Source: CAWABB01 sp963780165
Lineage (GTDB): Bacteria; Bacteroidota; Ignavibacteria; UBA10030; UBA6906
Assembly (NCBI GenBank): GCA_963780165.1
Contig: CAWABB010000001.1
Location: 1,798,001 to 1,862,000 of the forward strand
Length of the DNA stretch: 64,000 nucleotides
Reading direction: 5' to 3'
Shown here: positions 18,526-26,778 of the stretch, one piece after another
How the letters are laid out: each line of letters starts with the position of its first letter
Numbering within the stretch: position 1 is the stretch's first letter
Translations under genes and position numbers: made by a program
The notes under the pieces: model-generated
Databases searched by the model: none
The model's input: the letters and a program-made list of their open reading frames with translations, nothing else
Told to the model about the DNA's origin: nothing

Positions 18526-19488
18526 TCACCCGCGGGGGTGGAACGTGCGGTGGACTTCCTTCAGGTATTCTCTGTCGATGTGCGTGTAGATCTGCGTGGT
18601 CGAAATGTCCGAGTGCCCCAGCATTTCCTGCACCGCACGGAGGTCCGCACCCCCTTCCAGGAGATGTGTCGCGAACGAATGGCGGAACGTGTGGGGGTGC
18701 ACGTCTTTGTCGATCTTCGCGCGCGTGCTGTACGTCTGCACGATCTTCCAGATCGCCATGCGCGTCATCGGCCGGCCACGGGCATTCAGAAACAGCACGT
18801 CGGTCGACTGCCCGGAGCGGCGAAGGAGCGGGCGACACTCGGATGCGTACCGCCGGATCCAGGTCAGCGCGGACGAACCCACCGGTACAAGGCGCTCTTT
18901 TCTCCCTTTTCCATACACCCGAACCGTGCCGTCGTCCGCCTGGATATCCGACCGTCTCAGGCTGAGAAGCTCCGACACGCGGATCCCGGTGGCATACAGC
19001 ACCTCCAGGACGGTCCGGTCGCGGAGCCAGAGATTGCGCACGTCCTTCGCCGTCGGTGCAGGCTGCTGCAGGATGCTGTCGACTTCCGTGGTGGTCAGGA
19101 CATCGGGGAGCTGCCGGGAAAGTTTCGGCGGATCGAGTGTCTCGGTCGGGTTCGTTCGCGCGGCGCCATCCCCGACGAGGAACTTGTGAAAGCCGCGGAT
19201 GGCAGAGAAACTTCGCGTGATGGAGCGGGGCGACAGCCCGCTCTTGCGGAGCGACCGAAGGAACCGCGCGGTGTGCTCTTCGGACACCTGGTCGGGAGAT
19301 GTCACCTGCGCGTCTTCCAGAAACCGCACGTACCGGTCGAGATCGAGCCGATACGATGCAATGGTATTTGGCGACGCGTTCTTCTGCAGTTGCAGGTAGT
19401 GGAGATATTGCAGGCAGTACTGATTCACGGGGATTCGCGGGAGATCATTCCTGGCCGCGAGCGGGGATTGGTTCCTCGCCCTGGTCAT
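18526..19488 (-). CDS. xerD: Tyrosine recombinase XerC/XerD family
   Basis: 320 residues. The N-terminal SAM-like core-binding domain has QKNASPNTIASYRLDL. The catalytic domain has Arg170 (ATGIRVSELL), Lys194 (GKGRKER), His266-x-x-Arg269 (HTFRH), His292 (GHSDISTTQ) and Tyr301 (QIYTHID). This is the full set for chromosome-dimer resolution recombinases. The ATG at 19488 overlaps the pgpH stop by 44 bases; an in-frame GTG at 19428 would avoid the overlap and still keep the whole domain. There are no phage genes around it, so a housekeeping role is more likely than an integrase role. Confidence 0.9.
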   Translation of the reverse strand: MTRARNQSPLAARNDLPRIPVNQYCLQYLHYLQLQKNASPNTIASYRLDLDRYVRFLEDAQVTSPDQVSEEHTARFLRSLRKSGLSPRSITRSFSAIRGFHKFLVGDGAARTNPTETLDPPKLSRQLPDVLTTTEVDSILQQPAPTAKDVRNLWLRDRTVLEVLYATGIRVSELLSLRRSDIQADDGTVRVYGKGRKERLVPVGSSALTWIRRYASECRPLLRRSGQSTDVLFLNARGRPMTRMAIWKIVQTYSTRAKIDKDVHPHTFRHSFATHLLEGGADLRAVQEMLGHSDISTTQIYTHIDREYLKEVHRTFHPRG

Positions 19489-21742
19489 CGCGCCGCTGCG
19501 CCGAAGAGGACGCGCGCCGCACGCGCTTTCGCGGCTCGACGTCGGGATACTTCACGCGCGTGTGATAGATGCCAACCAGGACGTTCACGAACGCTTCCTT
19601 GACCTTCGTGATGTCCTGCAGCGTTAACGGGCACTCATCCAGCTCACCCTGTTCCACGCGCCGCTTCACAACGTCGTCCACAAGATCGGTGATGCGTTGC
19701 GGCGTCGGCTCTTCGATCGTCCTGACTGCCGCCTCGATCGCGTCCGCAAGCATCATAATCCCGGTTTCTCGGGTCTGCGGCTTCGGTCCGGGATAGCGGT
19801 AATCCTGCTCCTTGATCTCGTCGATCTTTGTTTCGTCGTCGGACTGGCGCGCCACCTCCAGCGCCTTCGAGTAGAAGAAGTCCATCCGCGTGGTGCCGTG
19901 GTGCATCGGGATGAATTCGATCACCTCTTCCGGGAGCTTGTAGTCGCGGGCCAGTGCCATCCCCTCCTTCACATGGGCCGCGATGATGAGCGAGCTCATG
20001 CGCGGCGCAAGCTTGTCGTGCCTGCTGCGGGAGGTCTTCTGATTCTCGACGAAGTACGTCGGCTTGATAATCTTCCCGATATCGTGGAAGTATGCGCCGA
20101 CGCGCGCAAGCGTTGCATTGGCTCCGATCGTTGCGGCCCCCGCCTCAGCCAGGCTGGCCATGGTCATACTGTGGTGGTAGGTGCCGGGCGCCTTCTCGGC
20201 AAGCTGGCGGAGCAGCGGGTGGTTGAACTGCACCAGCTCCAGCAGCGTCAGGTCGGTCGTGAGCCGGAACGTCTTCTCGATGAAGATCAACAGACCGTAT
20301 GTCAGCACCGGAGAAATGATGGCGTTGGACGCGGCGAACGCGAGCTGCTGGAGGAGCAGCCCGAGCGGCTCGCTCCGCGCAAAACCCAGCGCGACGATCG
20401 CCAGCCCGTATCCCAGGAAGATGAAGCCCAGAGAGTGGAAGATCTGGGTGCGGTTCTTCATGTCCCGTACCGTGTAGACCGACAGCGCGCCAGCGACGAG
20501 CGAGGCCAGGGCGATGCCGTAATCGTTCCCCCAGATGCCAGCGACGATGAACGAAAGGATCACCGTCCCGTAAAACCCGACGCGCGAATCGAAGAAGATC
20601 GTCAAGAGCATTGAGGCCGCGGGCACGACGATGAGATACTCCACCGGCGCCTTGACATGCAGCATCCTGAGCGCCCAGGCGGCGGTCCCGGCAAGGAGCA
20701 TGATCAGCGCAATCAAGGCGAGCTTTCGTGTTCTGCCCACGATGCGCTTTCTGAACAGGAATAGATAGATCCCGTAGAGCGTGACGAGGAGTGCGACGTG
20801 CAGCGCGGAGCCGATGATCTGGAGCGGTGTGTCGGTGGCGGGGCCCCGGTCCACACGGGCCCGGTTGAACGAATCGAGCTTCAGCTTGATCTCGGGCGTG
20901 ATGCGGTCGTGCTCGGAGACAATGCGCTCGTTCTCCTGCACGAACCCGGTCGTGCGCGGAACGGCATCGACGGCGGCAGCGGCGGCAAGCGCTGTGGCGG
21001 TGTCGTTGAACACCAGGCTCGGCAGAATGTCCGTGATGATGATCTTGTACGCCTGGCTGCGCAGGCCCGCTGGCAACCGGCCTTCAGCGTCCAATCGTCT
21101 GTCGAGGCGCTCGGCGAGATCCCCGCGGTCCAGGAACCGGCTGAGCGGAACAATCTCTTCGGTCTTGCCGCGCCGGAGCGCAATGTCGGTCCTCTCGAGC
21201 TGCGTCTTCGAGCGGTCGAGGACTCCAGTCTGGAGAAATTCTGTCCCGATCGCGGCAACCGTGCTTTCTAGGACCGCCATGCGCCCGCGGACGTAGATTC
21301 CGCGCAGATCCCGCCACTCCTGATCCGTGAACCGCACATCGAGGCCGGAGCTCGAGGCGCTGAAGGCGAGCGTATCGCCCGCAGGGATGCGGAGCGTAGA
21401 ATCCAGACGGGAGAACACTCGTGCAATTGCGGCGCGATAGTGCGCCGGCGCGGTCGAATCACGTTCAAAGACGGGATAGACGGAACGGCGTGCTTCAGCC
21501 ACGTCCTGTGCGTACTCCTGCTCGTCGCGGTTGATCGGAAAGGAGAAGGGGGCGATAAGATCGCGCTGGGCCCAGATAGCCCCGACGCGCGCATCGACTT
21601 CGATCTGTTCTCCCCGGGGGAACATCAGCCCGAGAAGGACGATCAGCCCGAGAGCGATGCTGAGTTTGGCCGCATCAGACCTGACGAGGTGCAGGCCGCG
21701 AAAGCGGCGGCCCAGAGCGAGGAGGGGATATTCATCGGCCAT
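19445..21742 (-). CDS. pgpH: 7TM-7TMR_HD family phosphohydrolase (PgpH-like c-di-AMP phosphodiesterase)
   Basis: 765 residues. A first membrane segment near residue 25-45 is followed by a large extracytoplasmic domain of about 280 residues, then seven membrane segments (roughly 310-500). The cytoplasmic HD domain has TYHHSMTMASLAEAG and YFHDIGKIIKPTYF with the metal-binding HD pair. This order matches PgpH, which degrades cyclic di-AMP. It heads the xerD-aminotransferase-lysA-lipoprotein-ddl run. No diadenylate cyclase is in the window. Confidence 0.88.
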   Translation of the reverse strand: MADEYPLLALGRRFRGLHLVRSDAAKLSIALGLIVLLGLMFPRGEQIEVDARVGAIWAQRDLIAPFSFPINRDEQEYAQDVAEARRSVYPVFERDSTAPAHYRAAIARVFSRLDSTLRIPAGDTLAFSASSSGLDVRFTDQEWRDLRGIYVRGRMAVLESTVAAIGTEFLQTGVLDRSKTQLERTDIALRRGKTEEIVPLSRFLDRGDLAERLDRRLDAEGRLPAGLRSQAYKIIITDILPSLVFNDTATALAAAAAVDAVPRTTGFVQENERIVSEHDRITPEIKLKLDSFNRARVDRGPATDTPLQIIGSALHVALLVTLYGIYLFLFRKRIVGRTRKLALIALIMLLAGTAAWALRMLHVKAPVEYLIVVPAASMLLTIFFDSRVGFYGTVILSFIVAGIWGNDYGIALASLVAGALSVYTVRDMKNRTQIFHSLGFIFLGYGLAIVALGFARSEPLGLLLQQLAFAASNAIISPVLTYGLLIFIEKTFRLTTDLTLLELVQFNHPLLRQLAEKAPGTYHHSMTMASLAEAGAATIGANATLARVGAYFHDIGKIIKPTYFVENQKTSRSRHDKLAPRMSSLIIAAHVKEGMALARDYKLPEEVIEFIPMHHGTTRMDFFYSKALEVARQSDDETKIDEIKEQDYRYPGPKPQTRETGIMMLADAIEAAVRTIEEPTPQRITDLVDDVVKRRVEQGELDECPLTLQDITKVKEAFVNVLVGIYHTRVKYPDVEPRKRVRRASSSAQRRDDQGEEPIPARGQE

Positions 21743-21809
21743 GCGGACGGGCAGACATTATGTAAACAAATAAACTAAGAACGCGCGCCAGAGTCAATCA
21801 GAAATGCGA

Positions 21810-21839
21810 AGCCCCGTCCTGCTGACGCCGGCCGGGGCT
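21810..21839 (-). terminator. Hairpin terminator after the porin-cytochrome operon
   Basis: The stem AGCCCCG/CGGGGCT (21810-21816 with 21833-21839) is followed on the minus strand by the T-rich TTCGCATTTCTGATT. It lies about 30 bases after the small cytochrome stop and before pgpH, so it closes the operon that begins at 26407. Confidence 0.6.
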
Positions 21840-21870
21840 CCTGGTGCCAATGTTTCAGACCCTGACACGG

Positions 21871-22308
21871 TCAGTTGTTCTTCGCCCCCTGATTCACCCA
21901 CTCGGTGATGATGCCGATGTCCCCGTCCGACAATGGCTTGATCGGCTCCTTCTTCCGCTTCTTGCGGGGATCAAAGGGCATCCGGTCGCCGAACGGCGGA
22001 TTCTCCAGAAGCTTCTGCACGAAGACGCTCTCCGATGCCTTCCCCGGCTTAACCAAATCTCCGTGTTTCCCGCCTTTCATCAGCAGATCATACGAGTCGA
22101 GCGACAGCTCGCTCGGATTAAACTGCTCCTCCGCATGGCACGGCATGCAGTTCCTGCTGATGATCGGGACGATGTCTTGCGAGAATGATACGGGCGGGCG
22201 GACCTTCGGAGTATCCACTCTTTCCACGCCCTTCTCCTGCGCCCGCGCAGCAACCGCCCAGCCCACCACGAGCAGCGCCAACACACACCAACGATGACGT
22301 TCTCTCAA
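21871..22308 (-). CDS. Periplasmic monoheme c-type cytochrome (planctomycete-type cytochrome domain)
   Basis: 145 residues. A signal peptide ends near ARAQ. A single CMPCH heme site is at Cys54-His58, inside a domain that starts SFSQDIVPIISRNCMPCH and ends IITEWVNQGA. The same layout, including a GGKHGDLV...NPPFGDRMP middle, recurs in the lipoprotein at 23534-24238, so the two are paralogous domains. It is the last gene of the five-gene operon and lies 11 bases after the porin stop. A role as a soluble electron carrier for the porin is inferred. Confidence 0.8.
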   Translation of the reverse strand: MRERHRWCVLALLVVGWAVAARAQEKGVERVDTPKVRPPVSFSQDIVPIISRNCMPCHAEEQFNPSELSLDSYDLLMKGGKHGDLVKPGKASESVFVQKLLENPPFGDRMPFDPRKKRKKEPIKPLSDGDIGIITEWVNQGAKNN

Positions 22309-22319
22309 CGCGCCCTCCC

Positions 22320-23441
22320 TTACAGGTAAAAGTGAAGCATGATGTGAAACTCGTTGTTGGAGTAGTTCTCCGGCTCCTCCACGACCACGCGATACATCGG
22401 ACGGACCTCTACGCCGCTCACGGGGAAAAATTCCACCCCGAAACTGTAGCGCGACATCGCGCCATCCTTCACGTCCTTGTCCGGATCGTAGAAATCGTAT
22501 GCGACCTTCAGGTCCACGCCCGGCGTGACGACGTAGTTGGCCTCGGCGTATGCCACGTAGCCGGTAACGGTCCCCGACGGATGTTTCGTCTGGATCATGT
22601 CCCCCTCGCCGAACAGCGTGAAGTCTCCGATGCTGAACGACCCAACGCCGCCGAAGAGATTCTGCGTCACGTCGCCCGAGGTCGTCGTCCCGAACATGTT
22701 CGCCCCCAGGCCGAGATGCATGTCTTTCCCAAGCTCGAAGAGACCGTCGGCCCTGACCAGGTATGCCTTGCTGTTCCCCGTCGCGGCGCCGAAGCCGTCC
22801 TGCGCGTTGTACACCCCTGCAAACGCGGAGAACCAGCCGGGCGACACTCCCGCCTCGAGGCCCGTCAGCTCAGGCCGCGGGCTGGATTCCGGACTGAACC
22901 CCGTGTAGTGGCGGATGTAGGCCGTATGGTCGTCGAGGCGCGTACCAAAGTTCGGGACAAACTTTCCGACCTTCACGTGCCCGGCGGCCGGCAGCTGGGA
23001 GACCATGCCGAACAACTCAAAGCCACTGTAGAGGCCCTTTTCGAAATAGACGTTCACCCTCTTGGCGAGCTTGAAGTTGAGGTACAGATCCCCCTGCATC
23101 TCCCAGAACGCGTTGCTGTTCTTCCCGGATGAGCCACCGGTGTCCGGCAGCTGCACATAATAATAGAGCGTCCGCACGTCCACGCCGACTCCGACGAAGT
23201 TCGTGAGCAGCGTCGTAAAGTCTTCGATCTCCATGTCTGTGCCCCACTCCGGAACCGGGAGCGTTTCCCGGCCGTACTGCGCACCAAACAGCTGCCGCAT
23301 GCCGGCACCGGACGGGTTCACGTGACACGACTGGCACTTCGCGCCCGTCCTGCTCGAAAACCGCGGCAGGGCGGCAGCCTGGTTGAGCATGAACATCGCG
23401 CCAACCACAACGAGAGAAAGACAACGAAGCAGCACGCGCAT
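22320..23441 (-). CDS. Outer-membrane beta-barrel protein with N-terminal CXXCH heme motif
   Basis: 373 residues from the ATG at 23441; the in-frame extension to 23534 lacks a plausible start. A signal peptide ends near QAAA. It is followed at once by PRFSSRTGAKCQSCHVNPSG, with the heme motif at 36-40. The remaining roughly 320 residues are alternating beta-strands rich in Gly, Tyr and Phe, ending in the outer-membrane signature HIMLHFYL. I read this as a barrel of about 16 strands with a covalent heme near the periplasmic mouth. The pairing of heme and porin suggests electron passage across the outer membrane. The cytochromes on both sides in the operon support that, but it is an inference. 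Confidence 0.75.
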   Translation of the reverse strand: MRVLLRCLSLVVVGAMFMLNQAAALPRFSSRTGAKCQSCHVNPSGAGMRQLFGAQYGRETLPVPEWGTDMEIEDFTTLLTNFVGVGVDVRTLYYYVQLPDTGGSSGKNSNAFWEMQGDLYLNFKLAKRVNVYFEKGLYSGFELFGMVSQLPAAGHVKVGKFVPNFGTRLDDHTAYIRHYTGFSPESSPRPELTGLEAGVSPGWFSAFAGVYNAQDGFGAATGNSKAYLVRADGLFELGKDMHLGLGANMFGTTTSGDVTQNLFGGVGSFSIGDFTLFGEGDMIQTKHPSGTVTGYVAYAEANYVVTPGVDLKVAYDFYDPDKDVKDGAMSRYSFGVEFFPVSGVEVRPMYRVVVEEPENYSNNEFHIMLHFYL

Positions 23442-23533
23442 GGTCGTCCCTTTCGGTCCTGGAGGTGGAATGCACGACACGGGAGGCGGGGAAATATACC
23501 TACCCCCCGTGTGTGATTCAACACAACCGACCA

Positions 23534-24238
23534 CTAGTTATTCAGCGCGCCCTGATCGACCCAGGTACGGATGGTCGTGATACTCGCGTCCGGCAGGAAC
23601 GGACCGCCCTGCGGCATGCGGGCACCGAAAGGCGGGTTCGGTGAGATCTTCTTCACGAGGTTCGAGCCGGCTCCATCGCCAGGCACGATGGCCGGTCCAT
23701 GGTTGCCGCCTCTGAGCAGGTCGGCAACCGTTTCCACCGTCAGCCCGTTGGTGCCGCCGTGGCACCCTGTGCAGCCGTGCTGCACCAGCAACGGGTGAAC
23801 ATCCTGCGAGAAGGAGACCTGTGTCGTCCCCGCCTGAACCGTTACTCCGACGGCATTCGAGTTCGCGGAGATCCCGCCCGCCGTCACGGCGCGCACACGA
23901 TAAAAGTAGCGCGCGCCGGTGGTGAGCCCGGTGATCGTGAGGGAGGTCGCAATTCCGGCGTCGCGGTTGTTGTAGCCGGCAAGGAACGAGCCGAACAGCG
24001 AATCCTGAGAGACGTCGAGGCGATAACCCGTAGCCCCGCTGACGGCGCTCCACCTTGCGGTGAAGCTTGAATCGGTGACGCCCGTCGGCGAGCCGGCGGT
24101 GGGGACGCCGGTGTCGGGCGGAGTAGCGGGGTTGGTGCCCGAATCGCTGCACCCCGCTGCCAGCAGCATCAGTCCGGCCATTGCTGCCAGAAGCGGGGAC
24201 GCAGTCGTCGACCCGGCGGAGGATCGAACGATGAACAT
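23534..24238 (-). CDS. Lipoprotein with fibronectin type III domain and monoheme cytochrome domain
   Basis: 234 residues from the ATG at 24238. The lipobox LLAAGC gives lipidated Cys30. An FN3 domain at about 48-137 (TARWSAVSGATGYRLDV to YFYRVRAVTAGG) is followed by a cytochrome domain with CTGCH at 156-160. The cytochrome domain aligns by eye with the soluble cytochrome at 21871. The FN3 domain may tether it or bind a partner or polymer. The lipid anchor would hold the heme at the periplasmic or outer face of a membrane. Its stop lies 92 bases before the porin start and its start 17 bases after the CHRD gene stop. Confidence 0.8.
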   Translation of the reverse strand: MFIVRSSAGSTTASPLLAAMAGLMLLAAGCSDSGTNPATPPDTGVPTAGSPTGVTDSSFTARWSAVSGATGYRLDVSQDSLFGSFLAGYNNRDAGIATSLTITGLTTGARYFYRVRAVTAGGISANSNAVGVTVQAGTTQVSFSQDVHPLLVQHGCTGCHGGTNGLTVETVADLLRGGNHGPAIVPGDGAGSNLVKKISPNPPFGARMPQGGPFLPDASITTIRTWVDQGALNN

Positions 24239-24254
24239 GTGGTGGTGCCTCCTG

Positions 24255-26171
24255 TTATTTGAGTATGAGCATGCGTTTCGTGAGCGATGGGCCGCTGCCC
24301 GCATCCAGCCTGTAGAAATAGACGCCGCTGGAAAGTCCGCGCGCGTCAAAGGTGGCCAGGTAGGTCCCGGCCGGGCGCACGTCATCAACAAGTGTCGCGA
24401 CCTCCTGCCCGAGCAGACTGTACACCTTCAGCGACACCCGACCGGGCTCCGGAACCTGGAAGCGGATCGAGGTTGACGGATTGAAGGGGTTGGGATAGTT
24501 CTGATCCAGCGAAAAGGCTGACGGTAGAGCCTCCTCAACCGGCGCAACGGATGTCACCGCGTCTGAACCGAAACGCACCTGTCCGCGGATCTCACCTCCC
24601 GGATGGGCGGCCGTATGGAAGTTAGCATAGATGCGACCAGCCAGCAAGGAATCCACGAGCGCCCGGGTCAACGGCTGCGACGGGCTGTTCGTGGACCAGT
24701 TGTCCGCAATCGTTGCCGACGCAGGATCGCTTGCCCCGGCAATGTTCCGCACCACGGGCCCGTTCACACCGACCGGCGCCGCATGGAAGTGCCCGCCGAT
24801 CGAAAGCGGTCCGGAGAGGCCATAGTACGTAATTGCATAGCCAATGTCTTGACGTTCCGCATTCAGCACCACGGATCCCGCCCCGCGCCCCGCGGTTGCG
24901 ACGGCAGGAACTTCCTGATCCCCGTCAAGCATGATGGTGAACCCCACGCCGGTGGTGAGATGCACCTGGTCTCTGATTTCGCCGGCCGGGTTCGCCGTCG
25001 TGTGGAAGTTTACGTAGATCCTCCCTGCCAGCAGCGCCTCCACCAGCGCGACTGTCAGCGGCTGGGAGTCGGTGGTCGTCCACGTCCCTGCATACGTGGC
25101 AGAAGCAGGGCCGCCGCCATTCGCTACACCGCGCACGACCGGCCCGGATTGCCCCTGATCGCCCGTATGGAAGTGTCCGCCGGCGGTCAGCGGCCCGGTC
25201 AGGCCGAAGTAGGTAATCTCGTAGCGCAATTCATTCCGCGCATCGTTCAGCGTGAACGACCCGGCCCCTTTCCCGTCTGCGGTCACCGTCCCGGGTTCGT
25301 TAGAAGCTTCGAGCCACGAGAAGAAGCTCGTGCCGCCCTGGAGTTCGAGCTGGCCCCGGATCTCCCCTCCGGGATTCGCGGCGGTATGGAAGTTCACGTA
25401 GAGGCGCCCGGCAATGAGCGAATCCGCGAGCGCCGGTGTGAGCGGCGTGCTGTCCGTGAACTTCCAGCTTCCCTTGATGGCGTCCGCTGCGGGACCCCCG
25501 CCCGACGCGATTCCGAGCGCCACGGGCCCCGATACCCCACGAGCCCCCGTATGAATGTGGCCGCCCGCACTGAGTGAGCCGCTCAGGTCGCGATAGGCCA
25601 GGTAGTAATCGAGCTGCGATCTGTTTGGAGATAGGATGAATACGCCCGTCCCCATGGCGTCGGTCGTCACAGGATTCGGTTCCTGCGCCCCGGAGAGGTG
25701 CGCGGTGAAGTGCAGGGCTGTCGCAAGCGTGACCTGGCCCCGGATTTCGCCCGCCGGATTTGAGTTTGTATGGAAATTCACGTAGACCCGGCCGGTGAGC
25801 AACGACTCAACAAGTGCCGGTGTGAGCGGCTCTGTGTCGGTGCTCCGCCAGACTCCCGTGATGATCCCCGACGGCGCCGCCCCCGCCTCTGCAATGCCTC
25901 GCATGGCGGCGCCGTTTGTTCCCGGGGACCCCACGTGAAAATGCCCGCCCACCGAGAGCGCGCCTGTCAGCCCCTGATAGGAGATCACATACGCAAGCTC
26001 GGTGAACGTCTCATTCAGCGAGAACGAACCTGAGCCCGTCCCTGTGACGGCGGAGGGGGGAACGCTCTGCGCGCCGTTCAGCGTTGCCGAAAAGTGGATC
26101 TGCGCGTTCGCCGGGCCCGCCCCAGCAAGCACGAGAGCGATCAGCACCATGGTGTATCGGAATCGAGTCAT
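24255..26171 (-). CDS. Secreted four-CHRD-domain protein with T9SS sorting domain
   Basis: 638 residues. A signal peptide (ending GPANA) precedes four CHRD repeats of about 130-145 residues. Each carries a FxAxLxGAQExP-like opening, a GGHFHxG or GGHIHTG centre and a closing YVNFHTxxNPxGEIRGQ. The histidines in the GGHFH and NFHT motifs recur in all four repeats and could bind metal. The last 85 or so residues are a type A T9SS sorting domain with NYPNPFNPSTSI, LLGQEVATLV and GVYFYRL. The protein should therefore be exported across the outer membrane and attached to the surface. The CHRD function is not established in bacteria. Confidence 0.88.
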   Translation of the reverse strand: MTRFRYTMVLIALVLAGAGPANAQIHFSATLNGAQSVPPSAVTGTGSGSFSLNETFTELAYVISYQGLTGALSVGGHFHVGSPGTNGAAMRGIAEAGAAPSGIITGVWRSTDTEPLTPALVESLLTGRVYVNFHTNSNPAGEIRGQVTLATALHFTAHLSGAQEPNPVTTDAMGTGVFILSPNRSQLDYYLAYRDLSGSLSAGGHIHTGARGVSGPVALGIASGGGPAADAIKGSWKFTDSTPLTPALADSLIAGRLYVNFHTAANPGGEIRGQLELQGGTSFFSWLEASNEPGTVTADGKGAGSFTLNDARNELRYEITYFGLTGPLTAGGHFHTGDQGQSGPVVRGVANGGGPASATYAGTWTTTDSQPLTVALVEALLAGRIYVNFHTTANPAGEIRDQVHLTTGVGFTIMLDGDQEVPAVATAGRGAGSVVLNAERQDIGYAITYYGLSGPLSIGGHFHAAPVGVNGPVVRNIAGASDPASATIADNWSTNSPSQPLTRALVDSLLAGRIYANFHTAAHPGGEIRGQVRFGSDAVTSVAPVEEALPSAFSLDQNYPNPFNPSTSIRFQVPEPGRVSLKVYSLLGQEVATLVDDVRPAGTYLATFDARGLSSGVYFYRLDAGSGPSLTKRMLILK

Positions 26172-26200
26172 GTGTGTCTCCAGTCTGGTTGCAGCTGTGG

Positions 26201-26407
26201 TTAGGCCGACCGTTTCGCGGTCGTGACCTTGAGCAATGCGTACAGCGGGCAGAATCCGGCGGCACCCGTCACGAGCAGCACGACAGCCACGATCCCGAGG
26301 ATCACGGCAGTCGGGCCGGTGAGCTGTCCACCCATGATCAACACTCCGATCGCAAGTGCGACGAGCGTCCGGATGACACGGTCCGCCGAGCCGACATTCT
26401 TTGTCAT
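26201..26407 (-). CDS. DUF2892 (YgaP-like) small inner-membrane protein
   Basis: 68 residues. Two hydrophobic helices are separated by a short turn, with the family motifs NVGSADRVIR at the N-terminus and GAAGFCPLYALL near the C-terminus. The same fold forms the membrane part of the rhodanese YgaP. The function is unknown. It is the first gene of the minus-strand operon, 29 bases before the CHRD gene. A G-rich ribosome site (GGGGGGAC) precedes the ATG at 26407. Confidence 0.85.
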   Translation of the reverse strand: MTKNVGSADRVIRTLVALAIGVLIMGGQLTGPTAVILGIVAVVLLVTGAAGFCPLYALLKVTTAKRSA

Positions 26408-26446
26408 TTCAGTCCCCCCAGAAAAAGGTTTGCGTACTGCGTTGAT

Positions 26447-26521
26447 TCAGTTGCTGTCGCCGTCCTGATCTTCGTCGGGGAAGGCCTTCTCAAACGACCT
26501 TTTGATGTTGTCTTCGACCAT
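26447..26521 (-). CDS. Possible 24-residue acidic leader peptide
   Basis: A short frame (MVEDNIKRSFEKAF...) ends in an Asp-rich tail, lies in the leader between the candidate sigma-54 promoter and the DUF2892 gene, and has GAGG directly against the ATG. Size and codon use alone cannot separate it from chance, so it is listed only as a candidate. Confidence 0.2.
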   Translation of the reverse strand: MVEDNIKRSFEKAFPDEDQDGDSN

Positions 26522-26531
26522 CCTCGCAGGG

Positions 26532-26546
26532 TCAAGCACCGTGCCA
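26532..26546 (-). promoter_or_regulatory. Candidate sigma-54 (-24/-12) promoter for the porin-cytochrome operon
   Basis: The minus strand reads TGGCACGGTGCTTGA. The -24 part TGGCACG is a perfect match, and TTG falls at the exact -12 spacing. The final C of the usual TTGC is A. Transcription would run into DUF2892 at 26407. A sigma-54 activator gene (GSFTGA loop) begins the upstream operon. Confidence 0.45.
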
Positions 26547-26655
26547 CACCGGGAGGCGCGCAGGCCGGCATGAACATGGCGGAAATGGCTGATACGGTGC
26601 GGGTCCGGGGGGGAACGGGGATTTCAGGCCGCACCCCGGGTACGGAGATGGGCGA

Positions 26656-26683
26656 CCCGGTGTGGCGGCCGTGCCACACCGGG
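26656..26683. promoter_or_regulatory. Perfect 11-bp-arm palindrome, candidate enhancer site
   Basis: CCCGGTGTGGC, six bases, then GCCACACCGGG. The right arm plus two bases (GTGCCACACCGGG) is repeated at 26541-26553, overlapping the -24 element. The palindrome lies about 110 bp upstream of the candidate promoter, where sigma-54 activators usually bind. The rest of the 371-bp gap 26408-26778 holds only the short frame at 26447. Confidence 0.45.
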
Positions 26684-26778
26684 GAGAGGCTCAACGAAAG
26701 CCACGATGGAGCTCGCAAGAGACCGGGAGATGGTCTTTGGGAGACTGGGCTGAAGCGCGCAAAAGGCTGCGGCAGCGC

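Noticed and set aside
18526..19488. XerD-like recombinase as an integrase of a mobile element
   Set aside because: It is embedded in a housekeeping operon with no phage, transposon or att-like features nearby.
21740..21797. TTGACT and AT-rich sequence upstream of pgpH as a promoter
   Set aside because: Spacing between TTG and a TA box is 17 or 22 bases, unlike the other sites; left unassigned.
26404..26718. 104-codon minus-strand frame upstream of DUF2892
   Set aside because: It covers the candidate promoter and palindrome, has no ribosome site and looks like random GC-rich coding.
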